Positions 23,541 to 31,608 are shown, counted from the stretch's first letter. The stretch is DNA of 64,000 nt from an uncultured Prevotellaceae bacterium (GCA_900315075.1 OMXV01000007.1:1-64000); one strand, 5' to 3'. Translations and numbers: made by a program. The notes: generated by a model from the letters alone, not told the origin.

Positions 23541-24310
23541 TGGAACCAAAAGATATTATCAGCCCCGAGAATCTGGTTTACAAAAAACCGACTCTCATGA
23601 ATGACAACCCCATGCACTATTGTCCAGGATGCTCTCATGGCGTAGTACACAAACTCATCGCTGAGGTCATCGAAGACATGGGTATGGAGGAAAAAACCGT
23701 CGGTGTGTCACCGGTGGGATGCGGTGTGTTCGCATATAAATATATCGACATCGACTGGCAGGAGGCTGCCCATGGCCGCGCTCCAGCAGTGGCTACAGGC
23801 ATCAAGCGACTTTGGCCCGACCGTATGGTATTCACTTACCAGGGAGACGGCGACTTAGCTTGTATCGGTGCTTGTGAGACTATCCATGCGCTCAACCGTG
23901 GCGAGCATATCGTCATCGTCTTTATCAACAATGCTATCTACGGCATGACGGGTGGTCAGATGGCTCCTACGACACTCTTGGGACAAAAGACTTCCACATG
24001 TCCATACGGACGTCAGCCAGACCTCCATGGATATCCACTGAAAATCACTGAGATTGCTGCCACATTGGAGGGCACATGCTACGTCACACGTCAGAGTGTG
24101 GAGAATGTGGCTGCTATACGCAAGGCTAAGAAGGCTCTTCGCAAGGCATTCGAGGCATCGATGGCTGGTAAGGGTTCTTGCCTCGTTGAATTTGTCAGCA
24201 CATGTAGCAGCGGCTGGAAACTCTCGCCCAAGAAAGCCAACGAATGGATGCAGGAGAATATGTTTAAGTTCTATCCCAAAGGCGACCTCAAGGACACCAC
24301 AGGGGAATAA
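23537..24310 (+). CDS. korB: 2-oxoacid:ferredoxin oxidoreductase, TPP-binding beta subunit
   Basis: A 257-residue beta subunit. The TPP-binding signature is GDGDLACIG followed by NNAIYGMTGGQMAPTT, and the N-terminal CPGCSHG motif is typical of the four-subunit class. LGQKTSTCPYGR and SSGWKLSPKKA are further family landmarks. It overlaps korA by four bases; a 98-base spacer made of ATATCGTT and AAACTCAAAAAC words separates it from korC. Confidence 0.94.
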   Translation: MMEPKDIISPENLVYKKPTLMNDNPMHYCPGCSHGVVHKLIAEVIEDMGMEEKTVGVSPVGCGVFAYKYIDIDWQEAAHGRAPAVATGIKRLWPDRMVFTYQGDGDLACIGACETIHALNRGEHIVIVFINNAIYGMTGGQMAPTTLLGQKTSTCPYGRQPDLHGYPLKITEIAATLEGTCYVTRQSVENVAAIRKAKKALRKAFEASMAGKGSCLVEFVSTCSSGWKLSPKKANEWMQENMFKFYPKGDLKDTTGE

Positions 24311-24408
24311 CTTTAGGCTTTAGACTTTAGGTTTTAGTCGTTATATCGAAATATCGTTATATCGTTATATCGATATATCAAGAACTTATAAACTCAAAAA
24401 CTCAAAAC
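24311..24408. repeat. word array inside the kor operon
   Basis: CTTTAGGCTTTAGACTTTAG, then CGTTATATCGATATATC words and AACTTATAAACTCAAAAACT, end just before the korC ATG. CGATATAT words recur between cobT and cobU. Confidence 0.65.
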
Positions 24409-24951
24409 ATGAAAAAAGAAATAATTATATCTGGCTTTGGCGGACAGGGTGTGTTGTCAATGGGAAAAATTCTGGCATACTCTGGTCTCATGGAGGGCAA
24501 GGAGGTGACATGGATGCCGGCATATGGTCCTGAGCAGCGTGGTGGTACTGCCAATGTCACTGTCATTGTCAGCGACGACCGCATCTCATCGCCCATCCTC
24601 AGTAAGTACGACATCGCCATTGTGCTCAACCAACCTTCTCTTGACAAGTTCGAACCGAAGGTGAAACCGGGTGGTATTCTTATCTATGATAGTTATGGCA
24701 TTATCAACCCGCCAAAGCGTAAAGACATTGAGGTGTATAGCATCAATGCCATGGACAAAGCTGCAGAAATGAAAAATGCCAAAATCTTTAATATGATTGT
24801 CCTCGGCGGACTGCTTCACGTGTGTCCTGTAGTGACAAGTGCTGGTCTGGAGAAGGCCCTCTACAAGACGCTGCCCGAGCGTCACCACTCCATGATTCCA
24901 CTCAATATGGAAGCGCTGAAAGTGGGTGGTGAAATTATGGATAAAAAATAA
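24409..24951 (+). CDS. korC: 2-oxoacid:ferredoxin oxidoreductase, gamma subunit
   Basis: A 180-residue gamma subunit with the conserved opening SGFGGQGVLSMGKILAYSG (9-27) and the PAYGPEQRGG motif that contacts CoA in related enzymes. LGGLLHVCPVV and the C-terminal LPERHHSMIPLNMEALK-type segment are also standard. It ends the operon; a strong terminator follows at 24989. Confidence 0.93.
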   Translation: MKKEIIISGFGGQGVLSMGKILAYSGLMEGKEVTWMPAYGPEQRGGTANVTVIVSDDRISSPILSKYDIAIVLNQPSLDKFEPKVKPGGILIYDSYGIINPPKRKDIEVYSINAMDKAAEMKNAKIFNMIVLGGLLHVCPVVTSAGLEKALYKTLPERHHSMIPLNMEALKVGGEIMDKK

Positions 24952-24988
24952 TTAGTATGTGTTCTTAATTGGGCAAGAATAGTATGGA

Positions 24989-25021
24989 TTCCCAGGCGTA
25001 TGAAGCGTCTGGGAATTTTTG
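24989..25021 (+). terminator. terminator of the kor operon
   Basis: TTCCCAGGCG / CGTCTGGGAA (10 bp, one G-U) closes a short loop and is followed by TTTTT. It lies about 38 bases after korC. Confidence 0.8.
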
Positions 25022-25095
25022 TGAGGGGCTTGCCATTATTCACAAAAAAGGCGCCCCAAAACTGGAGCGTCTTTCAGGGGATTTATATGTTGAGA

Positions 25096-25755
25096 CTAAC
25101 GGTGTGAACCGAAAGTGCGAGTGCCGTGGCTATTGTTGCTGCCGTTGTTGTGATTTCCGTTGTGATTGTTGTTGTGATTATTTCCGTTGTTGTGATTGTT
25201 GTTTGAGTTGTTGTTATTATTGTTGTGGTCAAACGTCCGGCCATTGCCAAACTGTCCGTTGCCGTTGCCACCATTGCTGTGAGGTGCCATCGTTCCACCA
25301 TTTGCCGGACGGTGGCTGCTATAGTAGCCATTAGGCTTGTGATTGTTCCCACCTCTGTAGGTCACGAAGACGTTTGGCTGTGCGTTGTAATACCTGTTCC
25401 TGTCGGTGTAGCGGCTATAGATATTGAATGTCCATCCACCGTTCACCCACGAGATTGGCCGATAGAAGTAGTTGCACATCATATACTTGTCGTACTGCCA
25501 TCCTGTGAGGACAAGCCTCAGGTCGGTGTTACGGCGATTCCACCAAGGACCGTACATGTCAGAGGGGGTATTCACGCTGAGCAGATAGTCGAGGTTAATC
25601 TCATATACTGACTCAAGCTGGGTTGCATTCAGACCAAGCTCGTAGGCCATCTTGTCGGTAAGGAAAAGAGCCTCGTAACGTGCTTTCCTATATGTCATTG
25701 CGCTGGCGGAGATGGCTATCGTCATCATCATCACCAAAATCATCATCTTCTTCAT
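25096..25755 (-). CDS. exported Asn/His/Gly-rich protein
   Basis: A 219-residue protein with a signal peptide (MKKMMILVMMMTIAISASA). Residues about 20-150 form a folded domain with EALFLTDKMAYELGLNATQL, GPWWNRRNTDLRLVL and a WVNGGWTFNIYSRY segment, similar to secreted Bacteroidota proteins of unknown function. From about residue 165 the tail is almost pure Asn, His and Gly (NNNNNNSNNNHNNGNNHNNN), encoded by AAC/AAT/CAC triplets that make a variable-looking low-complexity tract (about 25105-25240). Such tails can bind divalent metals, but that is conjecture. It has a consensus promoter and no operon partners. Confidence 0.7.
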   Translation of the reverse strand: MKKMMILVMMMTIAISASAMTYRKARYEALFLTDKMAYELGLNATQLESVYEINLDYLLSVNTPSDMYGPWWNRRNTDLRLVLTGWQYDKYMMCNYFYRPISWVNGGWTFNIYSRYTDRNRYYNAQPNVFVTYRGGNNHKPNGYYSSHRPANGGTMAPHSNGGNGNGQFGNGRTFDHNNNNNNSNNNHNNGNNHNNNHNGNHNNGSNNSHGTRTFGSHR

Positions 25756-25800
25756 AGTTGTATGGTGTTAATGTTAGACATTTGTTTCATTCTTACGCTG

Positions 25801-25831
25801 CAAAGATAGGGCGAAAAATCCATCCTCCAAA
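25801..25831 (-). promoter_or_regulatory. promoter of the Asn/His-rich protein gene
   Basis: Minus-strand TATCTTTG (25801-25808) and TTTG (25828-25831) with a 19-bp spacer, 46 bases before the ATG. Confidence 0.75.
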
Positions 25832-25935
25832 GGGATTATACCTACAATGCAGGGGGATTTATCCTATAGTTTAGTATGAAAATTCCCCTATGCTTGGTAA
25901 TCTCACCTTATAGCCTCACAAACTTATAAACTTAT

Positions 25936-25966
25936 TTTGTTATCTCTGTTTTCTTGTGTATTTTTG
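25936..25966 (+). promoter_or_regulatory. promoter of the VanX-like gene
   Basis: TTTG (25936-25939), 19 bp, TATTTTTG (25959-25966); the coding start is 31 bases downstream. Confidence 0.75.
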
Positions 25967-25996
25967 CATATCCAATGAAATACATAAATAGAAAAC

Positions 25997-26743
25997 ATGA
26001 GATACGATAAATTCATTTTGGGACTTTGTTGCCTGCTATTGATGATATCCTGTAGGAGTATAAACGAGCAGACAACAACGACAAAAACCGGTGACAGCAG
26101 TCAGTTTGTCATGTTGACGGATGCTGTGCCCGATGCCATCCTCGAAATCCGCTATTTCGGCACCTATAATTTTGTGGGTAAGCGCATCGATGGGTATGAG
26201 CAACCCACAGCATTGCTCACCCGTCAGGCTGCTGACAGTCTCCGTGCTGTCAGCGATGACGTAATGCGGCTGGGTTACCGTCTGAAAATCTATGATGCTT
26301 ACCGCCCGCAGAAGGCTGTGGATCATTTCGTGCGTTGGGCTACAGCAGTGGAAGACACGCTGATGAAACGCTATTTCTATCCCAATCTTGACAAGAGTGT
26401 GCTTTTCGAACAGGATTATATTGCGGAAAAGAGCGGCCACACACGAGGCTCAACGGTGGATTTGACACTCTTCGACATGGCGACGGAAAAAGAACTCGAC
26501 ATGGGAGGAACGTTCGACTGGTTCGGCCATGAGAGTCATCCCGACTTCGGAGGCAATCCCGAGACAGGTGTCTATATGCCCAATGACAGTATCACCGCAG
26601 AGCAGTTTGCACACCGCATGATATTGCGCAATGCCATGTTGCGCCATGGCTTCAAGGCTTTGGACTCCGAATGGTGGCACTTTACGCTGAAAAACGAACC
26701 ATACCCCGACACCTATTTCACTTTCCCTGTTAGGAAATTGTAA
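25997..26743 (+). CDS. D-alanyl-D-alanine dipeptidase lipoprotein (VanX/DdpX family)
   Basis: A zinc dipeptidase that splits D-Ala-D-Ala. Zinc and catalytic motifs are SGHTRGSTVDLTLF (the SxHxxGxAxD motif) and SEWWHFTL (the catalytic Glu and third zinc-ligand His). The N-terminus is a lipoprotein signal with lipobox MISC (Cys19), so the enzyme is anchored in the envelope. A periplasmic form fits peptidoglycan peptide recycling rather than vancomycin resistance, and no vanH/vanA partner is present. It lies 18 bases before the histidine phosphatase gene and probably shares its transcript. Confidence 0.88.
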   Translation: MRYDKFILGLCCLLLMISCRSINEQTTTTKTGDSSQFVMLTDAVPDAILEIRYFGTYNFVGKRIDGYEQPTALLTRQAADSLRAVSDDVMRLGYRLKIYDAYRPQKAVDHFVRWATAVEDTLMKRYFYPNLDKSVLFEQDYIAEKSGHTRGSTVDLTLFDMATEKELDMGGTFDWFGHESHPDFGGNPETGVYMPNDSITAEQFAHRMILRNAMLRHGFKALDSEWWHFTLKNEPYPDTYFTFPVRKL

Positions 26744-26761
26744 TATACCTCTGTAGGAGAA

Positions 26762-27289
26762 ATGGAAATTACCCTGATACGACACACACGTGTGGCTGTA
26801 GCACCAGGCACTTGTTATGGATGGACCGACGTACCTGTAGCAGATTCCTTCATGGAGGAGGCTGAGGTGGTACGCCAACGACTTCGCGGGATATCTTTCG
26901 ATGCTGTCTTCACCTCTCCTTTATCACGTGCACAAAAATTGGCCGCATATTGTGGCTTTCCTGATGCTATCGCCGACCCTCGTCTGCGCGAGATGAACAT
27001 GGGCGAATGGGAGATGCAGCGATATGATGAAATCACCGACCCACATCTGCAACGATGGTATGCCGACTACCTCCACCTTTCCGCCACGGGAGGTGAAAGC
27101 TTCCCGATGCTCTGCTCACGTGTGGGGGAATTTCTCGACCAACTCCTCACACGTCCCTACCGCCATGTGGCGATTTTCGCCCATGCAGGTGTACTCGTAG
27201 CCGCCGGTATCTGGGCTGGTTTATGGCCCGTCGAGGATGCCTTCAGCCACCAAGTGGAGCATGGGGGGATGATGAAAATTGAAAAGTAG
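26762..27289 (+). CDS. cobC: alpha-ribazole phosphatase (histidine phosphatase family)
   Basis: A 175-residue histidine phosphatase. The phosphohistidine motif is ITLIRHTRV (RHT instead of the usual RHG), and the second His is in IFAHAGVLVAAG. Glu in REMNMGEWE is the expected acid. CYGWTDVPV matches the alpha-ribazole-phosphatase subgroup. It would remove the phosphate from alpha-ribazole-5'-phosphate, or from adenosylcobalamin phosphate, in cobamide nucleotide-loop assembly. It is convergent with cobS with only three bases between stop codons. A Shine-Dalgarno-like AGGAGA precedes the ATG, which is unusual in this window. Confidence 0.85.
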   Translation: MEITLIRHTRVAVAPGTCYGWTDVPVADSFMEEAEVVRQRLRGISFDAVFTSPLSRAQKLAAYCGFPDAIADPRLREMNMGEWEMQRYDEITDPHLQRWYADYLHLSATGGESFPMLCSRVGEFLDQLLTRPYRHVAIFAHAGVLVAAGIWAGLWPVEDAFSHQVEHGGMMKIEK

Positions 27290-27292
27290 CGC

Positions 27293-28123
27293 CTATAATT
27301 GTGATATCGCGATATACTGCGAAATGCAGATGGCGAGGTAGAGACTGAGTTCGATGAGCAGGAACAGTGCTCCACAGCAGTCGCCGGTATATCCATGCAG
27401 TTTGCGCCAGATTTTCAGGTACATGAAATACATGACAAGGCACGGCACAAAGATAATAATGCTGATGTTGCTAAGGTTGATGTCAGAGAAATAGGCAAAG
27501 GCAGCAAACGGGAGTAATCCTTGGAAAGCCAACAGCACACCAGCGCGGACATTGGGACGGCGATAGACCACCCGGTTTTTCGCCTCTGCCTCCGTTCGTG
27601 CGTAGGGCATCATTTGTACAATCTGTCCGGCAAGCATCTTTGAGAAGGGGTCGGCGGCGATGATAGCCAGTGCAGCCGTGGCAGGACGTAGGTGATATAG
27701 GCTGGTGAAGAGCAATGCTAAATAGACTATAAGTGTCAGTACTGCATATGTGCCGACATGGGAGTCTTTCATGATGCTCATGATACGCTCACGGCTGTCG
27801 CCACCACCGCCAAAACCATCGACGAAGTCGCCAAGGCCATCCTCGTGAATCGCACCGGTGAGCAACATCCTCGCCACGATGGCAATTATCAGGGCAAGGG
27901 CGTAGGGCATCACCATCGAACCGAAATAGACGATAGCAGCCATCACACCGCCAGTGAGCCAACCCACTAATGGCCAGAATTCCACTACGGCTGTGTATGC
28001 CTCGCGGGGTGGCTGAATCCATTTCCAAAGAGGCAGACGGGTGAAGAAAATAAAGGCGGCACCGATATTCTGATACCAGCGCGGTCCGTTGTCAGAAGTA
28101 CTTGGTGATGTTGGCATGGTCAA
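27293..28123 (-). CDS. cobS: adenosylcobinamide-GDP ribazoletransferase
   Basis: A polytopic membrane enzyme that joins adenosylcobinamide-GDP to alpha-ribazole to give adenosylcobalamin. Of 276 residues, the first 20 precede AAFIFFTRLPLWKW, the family opening. The signature GAIHEDGLGDFVDGFGGGGD carries the acidic metal-binding cluster. Several hydrophobic helices follow. Its start overlaps the end of cobT by 32 bases, so the two are translationally coupled. Confidence 0.94.
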   Translation of the reverse strand: MTMPTSPSTSDNGPRWYQNIGAAFIFFTRLPLWKWIQPPREAYTAVVEFWPLVGWLTGGVMAAIVYFGSMVMPYALALIIAIVARMLLTGAIHEDGLGDFVDGFGGGGDSRERIMSIMKDSHVGTYAVLTLIVYLALLFTSLYHLRPATAALAIIAADPFSKMLAGQIVQMMPYARTEAEAKNRVVYRRPNVRAGVLLAFQGLLPFAAFAYFSDINLSNISIIIFVPCLVMYFMYLKIWRKLHGYTGDCCGALFLLIELSLYLAICISQYIAISQL

Positions 28124-29159
28124 AGTTATTCATTTCGTTAATCATTCTTACTGCACTTTCTATGATGGGGTAGGCACAGAGGGCTCCCGTGCCTTCGCCT
28201 AATCGCAATCCAAGATGGAGCAGCGGTTGGGCGTTCATCAGACTGAGCATCCGCTGGTGACCGCTTTCGTCACCGCAATGTCCGAAGATGGCATAGTCGA
28301 GAACGTTGGGGTAAAGGTGCGAGGCTGCCAGCATACAAGCGGTCATGATAAATCCATCGACCATGACCAGCATCTGTCGCTCGGCGGCACATAGCATAGC
28401 ACCGATGGCTCCTACCATCTCAAACCCGCCAAAATAGCGGATGGTATAGCGCGTCTTTTCCTGCTCTTCCTTAAAACTAATTGTCATGCTTTCCTGAAGG
28501 TATCGTTCTACTGCTTTTTGCAGGATGCGTTGTTTATGGTTGATTCCCTCGTCGTTGAGTCCTGCACCAGCACCGATACATTCATTGATGGGTATTTTGC
28601 CGAAGAGACTCATCCAGATGCTCGACGGTGAGGTGTTGGCGATACCCATCTCCCCGATGCAGATGATGTTGCAGCCTTTTTCAGCACAGCGGTCCACCAG
28701 TGCGGCTCCCGTCTCGATGGCTTGCCAATATTGTTCCTCGCTCATAGCGGGACCGTGGAGGAAATTGGCTGTCCCTGGGGCGATCTTATAGTGCTCGATG
28801 CCTTCCACCGCACTCAGGTCATGATCTACACCCATGTCCACGATATGCAGTTCAAAACCATGTTGGCGACAGAACATATTCACACCGCCACCGCCATGGG
28901 TGAAGTTTACCATCTGTTGCCATGTCACCTCACGTGGCGATACGCTTACTCCCTCTTGCTCGATGCCATGGTCACCGCCAAGCAATAGATGACAGGGATG
29001 TGAGAGGGTGGGGGAGAGCGTCTGTTGTACCAAGCAAATCTGTCGGGCAAGTGTTTCCAAACGTCCCAACGAACCTTTGGGTTTGTTTAGATTGTCAATC
29101 TTCTGCTCAATAGCTTCTGAAAGACGAAGATCCACAGGGGGGATATTGAAAGAGAGCAT
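28092..29159 (-). CDS. cobT: nicotinate-nucleotide--dimethylbenzimidazole phosphoribosyltransferase
   Basis: Transfers phosphoribose from nicotinate mononucleotide to a lower-ligand base, giving alpha-ribazole phosphate. The 355 residues include the canonical LNKPKGSLGRLE, LLGGDHGIEQEGVS, MGIANTSPSS and catalytic-Glu-bearing LGLRLGEGTGA motifs. It sits between cobU and cobS. With cobC on the opposite strand, this is the complete late part of cobamide synthesis. No corrin-ring genes are present here, which suggests salvage of cobinamide, at least locally. Confidence 0.96.
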   Translation of the reverse strand: MLSFNIPPVDLRLSEAIEQKIDNLNKPKGSLGRLETLARQICLVQQTLSPTLSHPCHLLLGGDHGIEQEGVSVSPREVTWQQMVNFTHGGGGVNMFCRQHGFELHIVDMGVDHDLSAVEGIEHYKIAPGTANFLHGPAMSEEQYWQAIETGAALVDRCAEKGCNIICIGEMGIANTSPSSIWMSLFGKIPINECIGAGAGLNDEGINHKQRILQKAVERYLQESMTISFKEEQEKTRYTIRYFGGFEMVGAIGAMLCAAERQMLVMVDGFIMTACMLAASHLYPNVLDYAIFGHCGDESGHQRMLSLMNAQPLLHLGLRLGEGTGALCAYPIIESAVRMINEMNNFDHANITKYF

Positions 29160-29297
29160 GTTCTCAGTTGTTAGTTGTTGGTTTCTGGTTGTTAGATTCG
29201 ATATATCGGCATATCGATATAACGATATATCGAATTTTCAATATTCAAATATTCAATTTTCAATCTTCAATTTTCAATATTATTCAATCTTCAATTT
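29160..29297. repeat. CGATATAT and TTTTCAATCTTCAA word arrays between cobU and cobT
   Basis: The spacer reads TTGTTAGTTGTTGG words, then ATATCGGCATATCGATATAA, then repeated CAATTTTCAATCTTCAATTT. It is another repeat-filled spacer inside an operon. Confidence 0.65.
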
Positions 29298-29825
29298 TCA
29301 ATCTTTAATTTTCACCGGAATCCCACTTACCATGAGTACCACCGTGTTGGCTTTGGAAGCCACATATTGGTTCATCCAGCCCTGTAGGTCGGTGAAACGG
29401 CGTTGTAGAGCATTGTCGCTCACACCGCCGCTGCCAATCTCATTGGTCACGAAGATGAAAGTAGCATCTTGTGCCGTGAGACGGTCGAACTCTGCCTTTA
29501 CCTCTTCAAGCACGATATTCACGTCGGGAAGTTCATTGTCGTGGGTGGCATCGAAGAAGAAATTTGTGCACCAGAGGGTAAGACAATCGACCAATGCCAC
29601 ACGTCCCGTCAGGTCGTGGCGGCTTAGCCATTTCTCCTCTTCGATGTTAGTCCAGCATGGTCCACGACGCTCCTGATGTCGCAGAATGCGGATACGAAAC
29701 TCTTCGTCCCAGACGCGTGCTGTCGCCATATAGACGGGATGGTCGCTCAGTTGGAGGGCAAGTTGTTCGGCGTACGAACTTTTACCCGACCGCTGTCCGC
29801 CAGTGATTAGTATGATGTTCGACAT
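29298..29825 (-). CDS. cobU: bifunctional adenosylcobinamide kinase / adenosylcobinamide-phosphate guanylyltransferase
   Basis: A 175-residue enzyme that phosphorylates adenosylcobinamide and then activates it with GMP. The P-loop is ILITGGQRSGKSSYAEQLA (5-23). HQERRGPCWTNIEE holds the residue guanylylated in the family (His), and VDCLTLWCTN and FVTNEIGSGGV are conserved. It is the first gene of the minus-strand cob set. I saw no cobalamin riboswitch in the roughly 100 bases upstream; a TACTTTTG box on the minus strand (29846-29853) is the likely -7 element. Confidence 0.95.
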   Translation of the reverse strand: MSNIILITGGQRSGKSSYAEQLALQLSDHPVYMATARVWDEEFRIRILRHQERRGPCWTNIEEEKWLSRHDLTGRVALVDCLTLWCTNFFFDATHDNELPDVNIVLEEVKAEFDRLTAQDATFIFVTNEIGSGGVSDNALQRRFTDLQGWMNQYVASKANTVVLMVSGIPVKIKD

Positions 29826-29933
29826 ATATTTCTCCTTATTGCTTGCAAAAGTAAGAAAAAATAATGAAGATTGAAAATTAAATGTTGAATATTGAAAAAA
29901 GTCCTATTCTTTTCTCATTATCATATTTTTCAC

Positions 29934-29941
29934 TAAATTTG
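29934..29941 (+). promoter_or_regulatory. -7 box before the kinase remnant and surface protein
   Basis: TAAATTTG lies 22 bases before the ATG at 29964. The -33 region (TTTC about 29911) is weak. Confidence 0.5.
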
Positions 29942-29963
29942 CAGTGTTCAAAATATTAATACT

Positions 29964-30077
29964 ATGGCAAAGATTGACCAACGACAGATGCTTCCTATGG
30001 GAGCTGTGCTCGACCGCCGCTATCGCATCATTAAATATTTGGCTTCAGAGAATACCCCAATTTATAAACCAAGATGA
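29964..30077 (+). pseudogene. truncated N-terminus of a Ser/Thr kinase
   Basis: A 37-codon frame (TGA at 30075-30077 overlaps the next ATG as ATGA). Its sequence, with MLPMGAVLDRRYRIIKYLAS after a short lead, strongly resembles the first residues of Bacteroidota Ser/Thr kinases, where L-P-x-G-T-x-L-x-x-R-Y-R-I-x-x-x-L-A-S is followed by the glycine loop GGFGxTY. Here the frame diverges right at that loop (SENTPIYKPR) and stops. It may be a deletion remnant whose promoter and start now serve the following secreted protein, or a small coupled upstream frame. Confidence 0.55.
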
Positions 30078-31237
30078 ATCATAATACGAGCGTTTCCTTC
30101 ACCATCCTCACCTTATTGATGGTCGGTCTGCTGTCGGCTCATGCCGAGGTGGTGGTTCCAGTGTGGGGCACACCGTACACGCAGGATGGCCTCACAATAG
30201 AATGTCATTATGGCACGGTGACGATTACTTCATCAGATAAAAACATCGTCATGGTGGCTTTGAAAAAAGTCTATATGGAAAATGAATACAATGATGGCGA
30301 TGATGGTGGTGCCAGCAATACATTTGGTCATAAGGGCCGGCTGTCGGATTACTCGGACTACTCAGATTACTCAGATTACTCGGAGTATTCTGAGTACTCC
30401 GATTATTCTGAGTATTCCGATTACTCCGATAATTCCGATTTTTGGGAGATATGGCGCTATCATGTGAGAAGCTATGATGGGCAAGAGGAACGCCCCGTCA
30501 TCGGCTATGATGTATGGACTGGTGAAACCACCCAATTGATTTTTACCACTACTTTAAGTGAAGGAGATGAAATCGTTGTGTATCAAGAGGGTGAACCGCT
30601 TCCACAGAAGAGCCCCTTTGCTATGTATGAATATCATGAATTGGGGGTGCAGTCTGATTATAAGTTAACGATTTATTATGGTTATTTGACTTTCCTGCCG
30701 GAAAGATATCGCATGGGAGCAGAGTATATTCTGGGCTATGAATATGTGAGCGTGGAGAAATATCCTTTTTATGTCGATGGGAGAAGTCAGACATGGGCCA
30801 AGTGGTTGAAAAGTATAGACATATCCTTCGATAACTCCTTCGCAGCGTATCATCCCACTTCTACCAGCAAATGGTTCAGTGGAACCACTTTCTCGACCAT
30901 TTCCTTTGCAAATTTAGACTTTTCAGCAACGACAGACATGAGCTATATGTTTGAGAATTGTACTATCGGTGAACTCGATATGGATGGCTTGTCATTCTCC
31001 AACCATCCTATTGTGACGGGTATGTGCTCGGGTAGCCAAATCCAGCATCTTATTTTGGCTGATAATACCACAGAGGCCGACGATGATATTTTCGTGGGAT
31101 TGGGAACTCCCGACCAACCTTGTGAGATAGATGCCCCTTTAGGTTTTCAATATAACACCGACACTACCCAGCCGTATTTCTTGTGGAAAGGTGGTTTCTT
31201 CAAAGCCCCTGTGATTACTTTCGCCATAAATTTTTAG
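30074..31237 (+). CDS. secreted BspA-like (DUF285-type) protein with SDY tandem repeat
   Basis: A 387-residue exported protein (signal peptide MNHNTSVSFTILTLLMVGLLSAHA, cleavage near residue 24). An internal Ser-Asp-Tyr/Ser-Glu-Tyr repeat (about 91-122) interrupts an otherwise folded N-terminal region. The C-terminal part has WFSGTTFSTISFANLDFSA followed by TDMSYMFENCTIGELDMDGL, the pattern of BspA-family/DUF285 leucine-rich surface proteins. No sorting signal or lipobox is seen. The ATG overlaps the stop of the kinase remnant. Possible roles are adhesion or ligand sensing; none is shown. Confidence 0.72.
   Translation: MNHNTSVSFTILTLLMVGLLSAHAEVVVPVWGTPYTQDGLTIECHYGTVTITSSDKNIVMVALKKVYMENEYNDGDDGGASNTFGHKGRLSDYSDYSDYSDYSEYSEYSDYSEYSDYSDNSDFWEIWRYHVRSYDGQEERPVIGYDVWTGETTQLIFTTTLSEGDEIVVYQEGEPLPQKSPFAMYEYHELGVQSDYKLTIYYGYLTFLPERYRMGAEYILGYEYVSVEKYPFYVDGRSQTWAKWLKSIDISFDNSFAAYHPTSTSKWFSGTTFSTISFANLDFSATTDMSYMFENCTIGELDMDGLSFSNHPIVTGMCSGSQIQHLILADNTTEADDDIFVGLGTPDQPCEIDAPLGFQYNTDTTQPYFLWKGGFFKAPVITFAINF
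30344..30439 (+). repeat. 9-bp in-frame tandem repeat (Ser-Asp/Glu-Tyr)
   Basis: About ten degenerate copies of TCNGATTAC/TCNGAGTAT encode SDYSDYSEYSEY. Unit length is a multiple of three, so copy-number change would preserve the frame. The words resemble the non-coding word arrays elsewhere. Confidence 0.8.
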
Positions 31238-31272
31238 GAAATAATGGTTGTCTAAACAAATATTCTTTTTCG

Positions 31273-31325
31273 GATATACACGGGGCTGTCCCTATGACAA
31301 ATCACTTTTAATGTGCCCCGTTTTT
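31273..31325 (+). terminator. terminator built from a GTAGGGACATAC-family element
   Basis: ACGGGGC (31280-31286) pairs with GCCCCGT (31315-31321), followed by TTTTT. The arms and loop match one end of the 151-bp element (CGGATATACACGGGGCTGTC and CAAATCACTTTTAATGTGCC), with changes that improve the GC stem. Confidence 0.6.
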
Positions 31326-31350
31326 AGTTTGTTAGTGAAAATAGTAAAAT

Positions 31351-31394
31351 AAAAAAATCCCAAATACATGATTGTCAAGCATTTGGGATTTTGA
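31351..31394 (-). terminator. terminator of tRNA-Leu
   Basis: On the minus strand AATCCCAAATGC / GTATTTGGGATT (one G-U) is followed by seven T residues, directly downstream of the tRNA. Confidence 0.8.
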
Positions 31395-31398
31395 GGGG

Positions 31399-31480
31399 TG
31401 CGCCTGAAAGGACTCGAACCTTCACGTCGTAAGACACTAGATCCTAAGTCTAGCGCGTCTGCCAATTCCGCCACAAGCGC
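31399..31480 (-). tRNA. tRNA-Leu (anticodon TAG)
   Basis: On the minus strand the acceptor GCGCTTG pairs with CAGGCGC (one G-U), the D-loop has TTGGCAGAC, and the anticodon loop CTTAGGA gives TAG. A long variable arm (TGTCTTACGACG) is typical of Leu, and the T-loop reads TTCGAGT. The CCA is not encoded. Confidence 0.96.
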
Positions 31481-31577
31481 AGATTTTTAGTAAGCGGGTG
31501 CAAAATTACAAATTATTCCTTTATCATGCAAATTCTTTCTCATTTTTCTTTTTAAGGAAATTATCTTATCCCTCATT

Positions 31578-31608
31578 TTTGTCATATCAAATGTTTTTAG
31601 TAAATTTG
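31578..31608 (+). promoter_or_regulatory. promoter of the VWA/tubulin-like/actin-like operon
   Basis: TTTG (31578-31581), 19 bp, TAAATTTG (31601-31608) is a full consensus match, with a leader of about 55 bases before the first ATG. Confidence 0.8.

Noticed and set aside
25997-26743. Vancomycin-resistance locus because of the VanX-type protein
   Set aside because: No vanH, vanA-type ligase or vanRS genes are nearby and the protein is a lipoprotein, which fits peptidoglycan recycling.
29826-29960. Cobalamin riboswitch upstream of the cobU-cobT-cobS genes
   Set aside because: The gap is short and AT-rich and I found no B12-box-like or conserved core sequence.
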